Shown one piece after another: positions 45,500-56,113 of a DNA stretch of 64,000 bases. The notes beneath the pieces are model-generated. The model was not told the DNA's origin and searched no databases. It worked only from the letters and a program-made list of their open reading frames with translations. Source of the DNA: Ilex aquifolium. Lineage: Eukaryota; Streptophyta; Magnoliopsida; Aquifoliales; Aquifoliaceae. The DNA lies in assembly GCA_951799425.1 (NCBI GenBank), contig OX637399.1, positions 20,682,001 through 20,746,000 on the forward strand, read 5' to 3'. Each line of letters starts with the position of its first letter. The first letter of the stretch is position 1. The position numbers were made by a program, and so were the translations under genes.

Positions 45500-48400
45500 C
45501 CATGAATTATCTACCTGCTGTGGGCGAGATGCCTTAAAAAATCAAGGTCCCTGAACCTAAGGCCTTCGGAGGCACTTGAAGTGCCAAGGATCTGGAGAAC
45601 TTTATATGGGACATGGAGCAGTACTTCAAAGCTGCCTATGTGCCTGCTAGAGAGAAGGTGACCATAACAAGCATGTACCTTTTGTCTGATGCCAAGCTTT
45701 GGTGGCCAGAATGAGGATGAAGCATCTACGAGACGGGCCAAAATTGAGACATGGCATACACTAAAGAAGTAGTTGAATGATCAATTCCTCCCTAGCAACA
45801 CGACCTGGATTTTTAGGGATTTGATCAAGAAATTAAAGCACACCGGAATCGTTTATGATTATGTGAAAGAGTTCAATTCGTTGATGTTGGATATCAAGAA
45901 CATGTCTTAGGATGACAAACTCTTCAATTTCATGTTTGGGTTGCAAGGCTAGGCACAGGCCGAGTTGCGTAAGCAGGGGGTGCGTCATTTGCCCACTGCC
46001 ATCACTGCTACAGACTGCTTGGTTGACTTCAAAATGGGTAGCAGCCAAGACCCTTCTGAAAAGAAAAAGAAGAATGGTGACGAAAAAAAGGATAAATCTG
46101 GCACTTCCAAAGACGCAAAGAAGAAGGATTGGAAGAAAAAAAAAAGAGCGTTGCTGACTCTAAAAAGCCAGACAGCAGCAGAAGAAGAAAAACTTTGATT
46201 CTGGCTGCTTTCGCTGCAGTGGTCCCCATCGCATCAAGGACTGTCTCAAGCGGGAGAAGTTGAGTGCCCTCATTGCTGCAAGTGGGAATGAGAGTGATAA
46301 TGCATGCCCCACTCGAGTTAATCCTCTGTAGTTGCTAAACGCAATCACTATGGGCAAAGTTCAACAACCCCGCAAAGGCCTTTTGTTTGTACAGGCCTAG
46401 GTGAATGGCAAGGAAGTTTTGGCCATAGTGGATACGGGAGCCACCCATAACTTTGTTGTCCAAAGGGAAGTAGGAAATTTTGGCCTATAGTTGATAGAGA
46501 ATGCTATCAAGCTCAAGGTAGACAATTCTGAAGCAATGTCGGTGCATGGCATGACAAAGATTTGCCTAAAGGTTGGACAGCGGGAAGGCCATGTTAGCTT
46601 GATGGTTATCCCCTTGAACGACTGTGATGTCATCCTCGGGAATGAGTTCTTTATTAAGGCGAATGTGGCACTGATGCCACATTTGAATGGGGTGCTAATC
46701 TCAAATGAGAAAACACCATACTTTGTGCCTGCAGTGATGGTAGACCAAAGTAAGAAAGAAGGCAAGCGGAAGATGGAGATGTTGTCCGCTATGCAAGTGA
46801 AAGCTGGACTACGGAAGGGTGAGACGACATACCTCACAGCTTTGGCGGAGATCAAACCAGATGTGCTGGTTGAAGTGCCTGATGTAGTGGCAGAAGTTTT
46901 GGGGGAATTTTTTGATGTTATGCCCCTAGAACTCCCCAAAAGCCTGTTGCCCAGATGCGCAATTGACCACAAGATCGGGTTGGAGCCTAGTGCAAAGCCT
47001 CTAGTCCGTGCCCCTTTCTGGATGTCGCCTATGGAACTGGCAAAATTGAGGAGGCAGTTGAACGAGTTGCTAGATTCTGGCAGTATGAAGCCATTCAAGG
47101 TGCCAGATGGAGCCCCTGTCCTATTCCAAAAGAAGCAAGATGGTTCGCTTCGAATGTGCATCGACTATCGGGCCTTGAACAAAGTGACGATCAAGAATAA
47201 GTACCCTATTCCGAACGTTACTGATTTTTTCGATAGGCTTTCCAAGACAACCTTCTATAGAAAACTGGACCTAAGGATTGGGTATTGGCAAGTTAGGATT
47301 GCAAAGGGAGATGAGTCCAAGACTGCGTGTGTGAAGCGCTATGGGTCTTTTGAATTCCTTATAATTTCGTTTGGGCTTACAAATGCCCTTGGGACACTCC
47401 ATTAGCAATGTTCAGATCCAAATGGATAAGAGGAAGGTGAAGGCAATCGTCGATTGGCCTGCACCAACCAAGGTGCCTGAATTGTGGTCATTCCTTGGCT
47501 TAGCCAAATATTATTGCAAGTTCATTGAGGGATATTCAAAGAAATGTAATGTCCTAACTGACTTGCTGAAGAAGTACTAGAAATGGGATTGGAATGCTGC
47601 CTGTCCGATAGCTTTTGAGAAGCTGAAGTATGCAGTATCTTCTGCACCAGTGTTGAGATTGGTCGACTTCGATCTGCCATTCGAAGTACACATTGATGCG
47701 TCTAATCGTGCCATTGGAGGAGTCCTTGTTCATGAGGGACACCATGTTGCCTTTAAAAGACGAAAGCTAAAAGATGTTGAGCAACGATACTCAGTACATG
47801 AGAAGGAAATGACTGATATAGTGCATTGCTTTAAAATTTGGAGGCATTACTTGTTGGGAACAAAGTTCACTGTCGTGACAAACAACGTGGTGAACACCTA
47901 TTTCAAATCCCAGAATAAATTGACCCCAAATTAGGCCTGATGGCAAGAATTTCTTGTTGCGTTCGATTTTGTGTGGGTGCATAGACCCGGGAGGCAGAAT
48001 TAGGTTGTTGATGCATTGAGTAGGAAGGAGGTCCATGACTATGTTGTTGCACTGTCTAGTGTGCATACTGACTTCCTTCCAAGAGTCAAAGAGCATGCCT
48101 AGACGGATGTTGCTTATGGAAAATTGAAGCAACAAGTTGGCGAAGGTCTAGTGCATGGATATTGGTTGGATGACGACCTGCTCTATGCCAAGGGTGACAG
48201 ACTTTATGTTCCTGTGGGATGGGAACTAAGGCTAGAGTTACTGGGTGAGATACATGACTCCCAGTGGGCTAGACATCCTGGAGTAGAGAGGATGCTTACA
48301 TTGTTGTCTCGCTCCTATTACTGGCCCAAGATAGAAGATGATGTTAAGACCTATGTCATGACTTGTCTTGTGTGACAACTCGACAAGGTTAAGAAAAAGA

Positions 48401-48689
48401 AGACAGCGGGTTTGCTTTAGCCACTGCCCATCCCTGACAAACCGTGGCAGTCAACCTCGATGAATTTCATATGTAACCTGCCAAAGATTGATGGCATGCG
48501 TCCGATCATGGTGGTGGTCAATCGTTTCTCCAAGAATGCGGTTTTCATTCCTACACCTCATGCTTGCCCTACAGGTGTTGCTGTAGAATTATTATATAAG
48601 TACATGGTGAAATACTTTGGTTTGCTGGAAGACATAGTCAGTGATCGCGACACAAGGTTCATTGGTAGATTCTGGACGGTATTGTTCAA
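45500..48689 (+). pseudogene. Element C gag-pol (chromovirus, Reina- or Galadriel-like), interrupted and deleted
   Basis: Gag resumes: KIKVPEPKAFGG, LENFIWDMEQYFKAAYVP, SMYLLSDAKLWW, KLKHTGIVYDYVKEFNSLML; lysine-rich linker; zinc knuckle CFRCSGPHRIKDC (about 46203). Protease: AIVDTGATHNFV (about 46422, D-T-G kept). [45 protein letters not shown], then a deletion near 47385 that removes the catalytic YLDD segment; the text resumes at [17 protein letters not shown]. RNase H: EVHIDASNRAIGGVLVHEGH, WRHYLLGTKFTVVTNN. Integrase: ARHPGVERMLTLLSRSYYWP, MNFICNLPKIDG (catalytic Asp is Asn), IVSDRDTRFIGRFWT, then cut at 48690 by another LTR element. Several stops. Confidence 0.82.
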
Positions 48690-50587
48690 TGATTGAATGA
48701 AAACCGTGTTGTATTCCCTAACCCCTAAACATCATCCCTAATTGTGTGTATGGCTTATAGGAATGGGTGAGTGTCACTCTCACTCGGAATGATGCAAAAG
48801 ATTAGGCAACAATGGAATGGTGATGGAAATGAATGGAATGAACAAAATGTTATGAAATGGAATGCGTGTGTGGTGAACAAAAGTGCTCCCCAATCGCAAG
48901 GAGTCTTTCGTTGTCGGTGTTTTACTTGGAAAAGTATTCCAAGGTCGTCTCCTCAGGGAAGGAAAGAGAGTTTTGTGAAAGTGATTTTGCAAAAAAGAGA
49001 AAAGAAAGTGTAAAATCTTGTATTTGTGTTTTGTTGAGTTTTGTTCAAAATGAAAATACAAGAAAGCAAGTGTTGGCTAATCCAAGAGGTTCATTCCAAT
49101 GGGAATATCAAGCCAACTCAAAGCCTTCCTCCAATGGTGCCTAGAAGTACGATTGATTCATGGGAAGCTAGGGATAAAATGGTGAGTATCCAAGCATAAA
49201 CCGTGACTATGCCTACGGAATATCAAAGACTCACCAATTTATCCACCCTCAACCCAATCAAACCGAGCCAACATACACCGAGAGAAGCAATGAAAGAGAG
49301 TTGGAATGGAATCCCCAAATGGAATTCACCCTTAGACTAACCAACTTAAAAGCTAGCTACTTATGCATAAATGAAAGACAAGCATAATGTAAATAGACAT
49401 GGAAGGGAAATGGAGCATGAAACTTAACTTACAACAAGAAATCTAAAGCTATGAAGGAAAAATATGCAATACCCAATATACAAGCTTGAAATGAAGAAAA
49501 CTTAAATAACAATGGTGAAATGAAGAACATGAAAGTAAACTTGCAATAAACTTGAAAGGAATGACATTAAAGACAATAAATGAAGCTTACAAGGTTCTTA
49601 CATTAAACTACAAGTGAAAGAGTGGAAGAAAAATGCAAAAACGTCACTTTGAGCACTATTCATCATCTTCCCCCTTGGAGCTTTCTATATCTAATCCTAA
49701 GCTTAGGTAGCCAACCCCTTTTCTTGTGTGTTGAATGTTGAATGTATAATGGAGAGTGAGAGCCTTGAATTTCGTCCATGGAGGGTCCCCCTAGGTGTGT
49801 GCAGGTCTTACACCAAAGAGGGGCTGAGTTGATTGCCTTGGACAAGCTAGGACAACACCCCCATGGTAGCCCACTTCCCTCTCATGCCTTCTTCAATGCA
49901 AAGCCTCCAAAGTCCTCTAAATGTGTAAGGGAAGCATGTGCTTGTGTAAGATAATGTTGGGGAGCAAGTGGGAGAAGATTAGGTGGGACCCCCAAGCCGC
50001 AAAGTTGAGTTGCAGGCTGTTTTTCGCATTCTGGGCAAGACCTTCCGGAAGAACGATGACAACCTTCCGGAAGGTTTAACCTACTGGAATCTGGTGACAG
50101 CTCTGGACCAGTTTTTGTAGAAAAATAATAAATTTTGATCCAACCGTTGGATTGATCTGAAATTTTGACACAATAAAAAAGACATCCATATCTACAACTT
50201 TCATGTTTTACACTTTTTCAAATACGAAGTAGATCATGGTCAAAATTTAGAAAAACAGTGGTGCAGTGTCAAAATTACGAAATTCCAGTGGGCTAAACCT
50301 TCCGGAAGGTCTTCATAAACCTTCCGGAAGGTCTTCATCCAAAATGCATTTTTCTTGATTTCTTTACCTTCCAAGCCTCTCAATCCTCATTTCATGAGTC
50401 CACCACTTCACCTCACATCCAACATAGTTGCAAAGTCCTAAAATCCATCATTTAAGCTATTAAAACATGCAACATCAAAATATCAACATTATTCACAACT
50501 TTGGCTAACACTAAGTACTTAAATGCAAAAGTTGAGTTAAAATGCATATAATGAGGCCATCAAATATGCAATATTTTGCTCTCATCA
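48690..50587 (-). repeat. 3' LTR of the gag-only element
   Basis: On the minus strand TGATGAGAGC...TTCATTCAATCA. Contains four ACCTTCCGGAAGGT-type palindromes (50040, 50062, 50297 and 50319). Confidence 0.88.
50040..50332. repeat. ACCTTCCGGAAGGT palindromes in the 3' LTR
   Basis: Two pairs, 50040/50062 and 50297/50319, each 22 bp apart start to start. The copy at 50061-50076 is a perfect 16-bp palindrome. Each contains TTCCGGAA, i.e. TTCnnGAA. Confidence 0.92.
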
Positions 50588-53053
50588 CACCCCCCAACTT
50601 AAGTTTTGCTAGTCCCTAGCAAACAAAATGTAAAAGCAAGCAAACAAAAAATAAACCTATACTAATTCCGAAATTGCATTTAGCATATGCAATAAGCCTT
50701 TAAACCCCTAGGTGATCCCTAGTGGACGAGTTTTGTCTCGTGAAGGTTTCCAGTGAAGGTACCTACAAACTTCTTTTGCTAATATCCAATATTTAAAGCA
50801 TATTCCCCTATCTTAACTAGCAATGGGATTTCAAAAATAGCTTTGTTCAAAACACCCGAACTAAAAACAAATGAAACACATTATAGCTTTAAATGCTATT
50901 CTAGAGTATTCACCTACACATTCATTTTCAAACTCGTGTGTGTGTGGAATGAACATGTAATTTAAGCATTTACTCAACGTAATTCACATTCACATGGCTA
51001 TCCAAATTAAGCTTCGATGCAAAAACTCACCAAGGGTGTTCTCTCAACAATGAATCACTCATGATTATCCTAGCATGCTCTCCATGTGTATATGTGAGAT
51101 AGAATCTTGTGCTCAAAACAAAGTGCTCACATATAATCCAAAAATGAAGCACATGTATACAAATGAAACAACCTTGGCATAATCTCATGAAAGGAATGCT
51201 AGGGCATTAGATAGCAAAATTAACTTTACTTTTTCTTTAAAAGTGTGCCTTCCCCATGCTTCTCTAGATCATTTAGGACTTTCAAGGGTTATAATGGGGC
51301 CTTGGGGTGGTATCTAGGTAGGTGAAACGAAGGGTATAGGATAACAAAGAGGGTTGTTCCGAGTGAGAGACTTTAAATCTTGGACAAACACTTCCCTTTT
51401 CATGGGATTTTGATTCTCACACCATCACCAATTCTTTGTTTCTTTTCTTTTCTTTTCTTTTCCTTATCATTCTTTTCTTTTTTTTCTTCTTTCACCCATT
51501 TTTCTCCTTCTCTTGTATTTTATCATTCTTTTCCGTTTGAACTCTTTGAGTTCCAACATCATTCATCCTTTTTGTTTGAGTTTCCACACCATACTTCCTT
51601 CTCTTTTATGATTACTCATACTTAGCTCTAGGAACAACCAAGGTAAGGTAGATATTTATCATTTTCATTGGCTTGGTCAAATGTATGGCATAGAAACGAA
51701 TTCAATTAGGCTCAACCATGGCACTAGGGATAAATTTTTCACAAGAAAAAGGCTAAGGCTCAAAGCAAATCAAAGATGGCCTAAGATCATTTCTAGATAG
51801 GCATGGGAGAGCACATTGCATTTCAAGACAAAGTCAATCAACTACACAAATGCACCTAACCAAAATAAGCATAATGAGATTATTGAACAAATGTGAAATT
51901 TGAAAAATTGTTCCTTGAGTACATGTAAGTTCCCTCCAACAAGAATTGGCACTAAAGCTCACATGGGTTCTTACTCATCTCCACTATTCATGTCAAGCAC
52001 TAAAATGTGAACTCAATCCGTAAATTACCAAAATTACAAGTTCATGGTGCACTATGGTTAAGTTTGAAAGAAAACACATATGTGATACTCTTGGCAATAG
52101 GATAAACTTCTATAATGTGCTCATGTATTCAAAGTTCAAAATGAAGATCAAGCAATTCACAAATCCCATAACAACTAAGATAGAGGAATATAGTTCAATA
52201 TTGAATATTTTTCACAAAAATGTTCCAAAATTTTTTTTTTAAAATTTTCACATTTCCAACTTATTCTATACAAAAAATGGCGGAACATGTAAATGGTGCA
52301 CCTCACCCCCCAACTTGAACTATGCATTGTCCTCAATGCACAAAGAATCATGCAATGAGAAAAATGAAAGAAAGTGGAAAAATAAGATACACCCTTTTTC
52401 TCTTTTTTTTTTTTTTTTTAGAGGAGGTATGTCGAAGAGTTGAATAGAGCAGAAGGAGAGGAGAAAGCTTGGGAGCTTGAGGTTTGGGGGAAATGTAAAG
52501 GGTTTTTCAAAAAATTTAACATAAAACCCTCTTTTTTTAGCATTTTGGGCAAAACCTTCCGGAAGGTCGATAGAAACCTTCCGGAAGGTTTGAGCAGGAA
52601 CAGTTGAATAAAGAGGTCAACAGGTAAAACCTTCCGGAAGATTTATTCCAGTAGACAAAACCTTCCGGAAGGTTTCACTCCAGTAGGCAAAATCTTCCGG
52701 AAGGTCGATGAAACCTTCCGGAAGGTTTTGCTTATCGCCTGAGGCAAAAAATTCCAGTAGGCAAAACCTTCCGGAAGGTCAATGAAACCTTCCGGAAGGT
52801 GTTGCTCACTGGAATAAAACCTTCCGGAAGGTCGATGAAACCTTCCGGAAGGTATTGCCTTTTGCTGCAAAACCATTCCATTGCTTTTAAAAAAAATTCT
52901 CAACCAAACCAAATCTCCTCAACTCCAAAACATTTTAACACCCTTTCTAAGACATATAACCTATCAAAAACTTGAATCACACATATATACATGAAAATAA
53001 AAACAAAGAGGGCTAACTACTATGTACATTAAAACAAACAAAGAGGGCTCTTG
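50588..53053 (-). other. Noncoding internal region of the gag-only element
   Basis: Holds the purine tract next to the 3' LTR, a TTTTC-rich block at 51430-51500, a second CACCCCCCAACTT-like motif near 52308 (similar to the tract at 50588) and ten palindromes at 52554-52853. No polymerase domain or other credible gene. Confidence 0.7.
52554..52853. repeat. Array of ten ACCTTCCGGAAGGT palindromes
   Basis: Starts at 52554, 52576, 52629, 52660, 52692, 52713, 52766, 52787, 52819 and 52840. Four pairs are 21-22 bp apart, with CGATGAA-type spacers; pairs at 52766 and 52819 are 53 bp apart. Most copies are perfect 14-bp palindromes. The minus-strand frame through it (PSGRF, TFRKV repeats) is a by-product. 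Confidence 0.93.
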
Positions 53054-54028
53054 TCAATCCGGCTTCAATTCGGATATGACCTTGCGCCCATGGATTTTCT
53101 TGATTTTAAATTTTTTTTGTTGCATCAATGCCCTTTCTATCCAATCTATCCAACAATATAAGAGATAATTATTCAAAAATCTCAACCAAACTAGGGTGTA
53201 TGTAAGTTTATGCAATGCAACAAATGGAATATACAATTTCTCTTTAAGAGTTTCAACACTTAACTTCATTTCAATGCCCTCCCCAAGTTGAGAAATGTGA
53301 ATCTCAACACCACTCCTAGATGGAAAAATGACCTTGGGCTCATTAGCCTCATGCAAGATAATAAGTTCATCAAATGTTTCACAATCTATAGTGGTGGGAG
53401 ATTCAACATCCATATGCATTTCATTGGGGGGGTCATCCTCAATACATTGACTATGCTCAAGGTGTTGTTCTTCATGCATAACAATTGTAGCATTAGTCAA
53501 TGCATTAAGTTGTTGGGCAATGCATTCCATTTGGGCATTGCATTCCATTTGGGATTGCATAAACTCATAAAAAGTATTTTCCAATGCTTGTTCGGTTGAG
53601 TCCTCATATGTTGGATAATGGGGAGATTCATTTGGTGATGTGAGATCGGATGACCAATCATGAGGTTCATTCTCCCAACCATAACTCGAATAACTCGGTG
53701 TAACATAATGGTTAGGGTAAAAAATTTCGGAGGCCAAATTTGAATTTGAACCTTCGCATTCAAAGTGTTGAACCGAATAATTTATTGGGCATTCACTAGT
53801 GAGGTGTCCATTTTCACCACAAATTTCGCAAACGTTTCCAAAATAAGGGGCATTTATAGGGCACTCACTAGTGATGTGTCCATATTCACTACAAATCTTG
53901 CAAACGTTTTCAAAATAAGAGGCCATTCTTGGGCACTCACTAGTAATATGCCCATACTCATCACAAATCTTACACACATTTTGTAAATTTTGGGCATTAT
54001 ATACATTTCCATAATAATTAGAAAACAT
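53054..54028 (-). CDS. Gag-like protein with three N-terminal zinc knuckles
   Basis: 324 residues from ATG at 54028 (MFSNYYGN); an upstream TTG in frame is not a likely start. Three perfect CX2CX4HX4C knuckles lie at about residues 19-32, 43-56 and 67-80 (CKICDEYGHITSEC, CKICSEYGHITSEC, CEICGENGHLTSEC), exactly 24 residues apart. Then comes a Ser/Tyr/Pro-rich acidic linker (SNPNESPHYPTYEDSTEQ-like), a region with QMECNAQMECIAQQLNAL, and a C-terminal basic part (QQKKFKIKKIHGRK). Zinc knuckles bind RNA and help package the element's transcript. Normal gag has a capsid domain before its knuckles; here they begin the protein, about 120 bp after the primer site. The uninterrupted frame suggests recent activity. 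It may instead be the second half of a gag whose first half was lost. Confidence 0.72.
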   Translation of the reverse strand: MFSNYYGNVYNAQNLQNVCKICDEYGHITSECPRMASYFENVCKICSEYGHITSECPINAPYFGNVCEICGENGHLTSECPINYSVQHFECEGSNSNLASEIFYPNHYVTPSYSSYGWENEPHDWSSDLTSPNESPHYPTYEDSTEQALENTFYEFMQSQMECNAQMECIAQQLNALTNATIVMHEEQHLEHSQCIEDDPPNEMHMDVESPTTIDCETFDELIILHEANEPKVIFPSRSGVEIHISQLGEGIEMKLSVETLKEKLYIPFVALHKLTYTLVWLRFLNNYLLYCWIDWIERALMQQKKFKIKKIHGRKVISELKPD

Positions 54029-54149
54029 TACAAAACACAAACTAAAATAAAATATTTACAAGTTAGACGACATACCTTGGCCCGTGATGAAAATCACAAG
54101 ACTTACCTTATGCCGTCCCAAAATCACCCTCGAACTCGACGCTTTACCT

Positions 54150-54167
54150 TCCCCGGCAACGGCGCCA
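54150..54167 (-). other. Primer-binding site, tRNA-Asp type
   Basis: The minus strand reads TGGCGCCGTTGCCGGGGA, which is complementary to the 3' end of plant tRNA-Asp, three bases after the 5' LTR. This site is usual in Athila-type elements. Confidence 0.88.
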
Positions 54168-54170
54168 AAA

Positions 54171-56066
54171 TGATTGAATGAAAATCGTGTTGTATTCCCT
54201 AACCCCTAAACATCATCCCTAATTGTGTGTATGGCTTATAGGAATGGGTGAGTGTCACTCTCACTCGGAATGATGCAAAAGATTAGGCAACAATGGAATG
54301 GTGATGGAAATGAATGGAATGAACAAAATGTTATGAAATGGAATGCGTGTGTGGTGAACAAAAGTGCTCCCCAATCGCAATGAGTCTTTCGTTGTCGGTG
54401 TTTTACTTGGAAAAGTATTCCAAGGTCGTCTCCTCAGGGAAGGAAAGGGAGTTTTGTGAAAGTGATTTTGCAAAAAGAGAAAAGAAAGTGTAAAATCTTG
54501 TATTTGTGTTTTGTTGAGTTTTGTTCAAAATGAAAATACAAGAAAGCAAGTGTTGGCTAATCCAAGAGGTTCATTCCAATGGGAATATCAAGCCAACTCA
54601 AAGCCTTCCTCCAATGGTGCCTAGAAGTACGATTGATTCATGGGAAGCTAGGGATAAAATGGTGAGTATCCAAGCATAAACCGTGACTATGCCTACGGAA
54701 TATCAAAGACTCACCAATTTATCCACCCTCAACCCAATCAAACCGAGCCAACATACACCGAGAGAAGGAATGAAAGAGAGTTGGAATGGAATCCCCAAAT
54801 GGAATTCACCCTTGGACTAACCAACTTAAAAGCTAGCTACTTATGCATAAATGAAAGACAAGCATAATGTAAATAGACATGGAAGGGAAATGGAGCATGA
54901 AACTTAACTTACAACAAGAAATCTAAAGCTATGAAGGAAAAATATGCAATACCCAATATACAAGCTTGAAATGAAGAAAACTTAAATAACAATGGTGAAA
55001 TGAAGAACATGAAAGTAAACTTGCAATAAACTTGAAAGGAATGACATTAAAGACAATAAATGAAGCTTACAAGGTTCTTACATTAAACTACAAGTGAAAG
55101 AGTGGAAGAAAAATGCAAAAAAGTCACTTTGAGCACTATTCATCATCTTCCCCCTTGGAGCTTTCTATATCTAATCCTAAGCTTAGGTAGCCAACCCCTT
55201 TTCTTGTGTGTTGAATGTTGAATGTATAATGGAGAGTGAGAGCCTTGAATTTCGTCCATGGAGGTCCCCCTAGGTGTGTGCAGGTCTTACACCAAAGAGG
55301 GGCTGAGTTGATTGCCTTGGACAAGCTAGGACAACACCCCCATGGTAGCCCACTTCCCTCCCATGCCTTCTTCAATGCAAAGCCTCCAAAGTCCTCTAAA
55401 TGTGTAAGGGAAGCATGTGCTTGTGTAAGATAATGTTGGGGAGCAAGTGGGAGAAGATTAGGTGGGACCCCCAAGCCGCAAAGTTGAGTTGCAGGCTGTT
55501 TTTCGCATTCTGGGCAAGACCTTCCGGAAGAACGATGACAACCTTCCGGAAGGTTTAACCTACTGGAATCTGGTGACAGCTCTGGACCAGTTTTTGTAGA
55601 AAAATAATAAATTTTGATCCAACCGTTGGATTGATCTGAAATTTTGACACAATAAAAAAGACATACATATCTACAACTTTCATGTTTTGCACTTTTTCAA
55701 ATTCAAAGTAGATCATGGTCAAAATTTAGAAAAACAGTGGTGCAGTGTCAAAATTACGAAATTCCAGTGGGCTAAACCTTCCGGAAGGTCTTCATAAACC
55801 TTCCGGAAGGTCTTCATCCAAAATGCATTTTTCTTGATTTCTTTACCTTCCAAGCCTCTCAATCCTCATTTCATGAGTCCACCACTTCACCTCACATCCA
55901 ACATAGTTGCAAAGTCCTAAAATCCATCATTTAAGCTATCAAAACATGCAACATCAAAATATCAACATTATTCACAACTTTGGCTAACACTAAGTACTTA
56001 AATGCAAAAGTTGAGTTAAAATGCATATAATGAGGCCATCAAATATGCAATATTTTGCTCTCATCA
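54171..56066 (-). repeat. 5' LTR of the gag-only element
   Basis: Nearly identical to 48690-50587. Palindromes at 55519, 55541, 55776 and 55798 match the other LTR one for one. The minus-strand end ...TTCATTCAATCA abuts the primer site. Confidence 0.9.
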
Positions 56067-56113
56067 CACCCCCCAACTTAAGTTTTGCTAGTCCCTAGCA
56101 AACAAAATGTAAA
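56067..56113 (-). repeat. Extra 47 bp of internal sequence outside the 5' LTR
   Basis: Identical to 50588-50634 (purine tract plus following bases). Its presence on the outer side of the 5' LTR means this LTR is also the 3' LTR of another, almost wholly deleted, unit. Confidence 0.8.

Larger units (their letters stand above)
48690..56113 (-). mobile_element. Gag-only LTR element (non-autonomous, Athila-like primer site), recent
   Basis: Two LTRs of about 1.9 kb (48690-50587 and 54171-56066) enclose a 3.6-kb internal part that reads on the minus strand. From the 5' side: LTR, primer site (54150-54167), one long gag-like ORF (53054-54028), a noncoding stretch with ten palindromes, a pyrimidine-rich plus-strand block and a purine tract (minus strand AAGTTGGGGGGTG, 50588-50600). 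No protease, RT or integrase. By eye the LTRs differ at roughly 14 sites, so insertion was fairly recent. It sits in the integrase of element C. To the right, a further 47 bp of internal sequence follows the 5' LTR. Confidence 0.85.

Noticed and set aside
46397-47161. 254-codon minus-strand frame
   Set aside because: Shadow of element C protease/RT, which has clear motifs on the plus strand.
52643-52912. 89-codon minus-strand frame with PSGRF and TFRKV repeats
   Set aside because: Translation of the ACCTTCCGGAAGGT palindrome array.
50040-55811. CRISPR-like array made of ACCTTCCGGAAGGT units
   Set aside because: Units are palindromic and 14 bp, spacers 7-8 bp or irregular, and the host is a plant LTR element.
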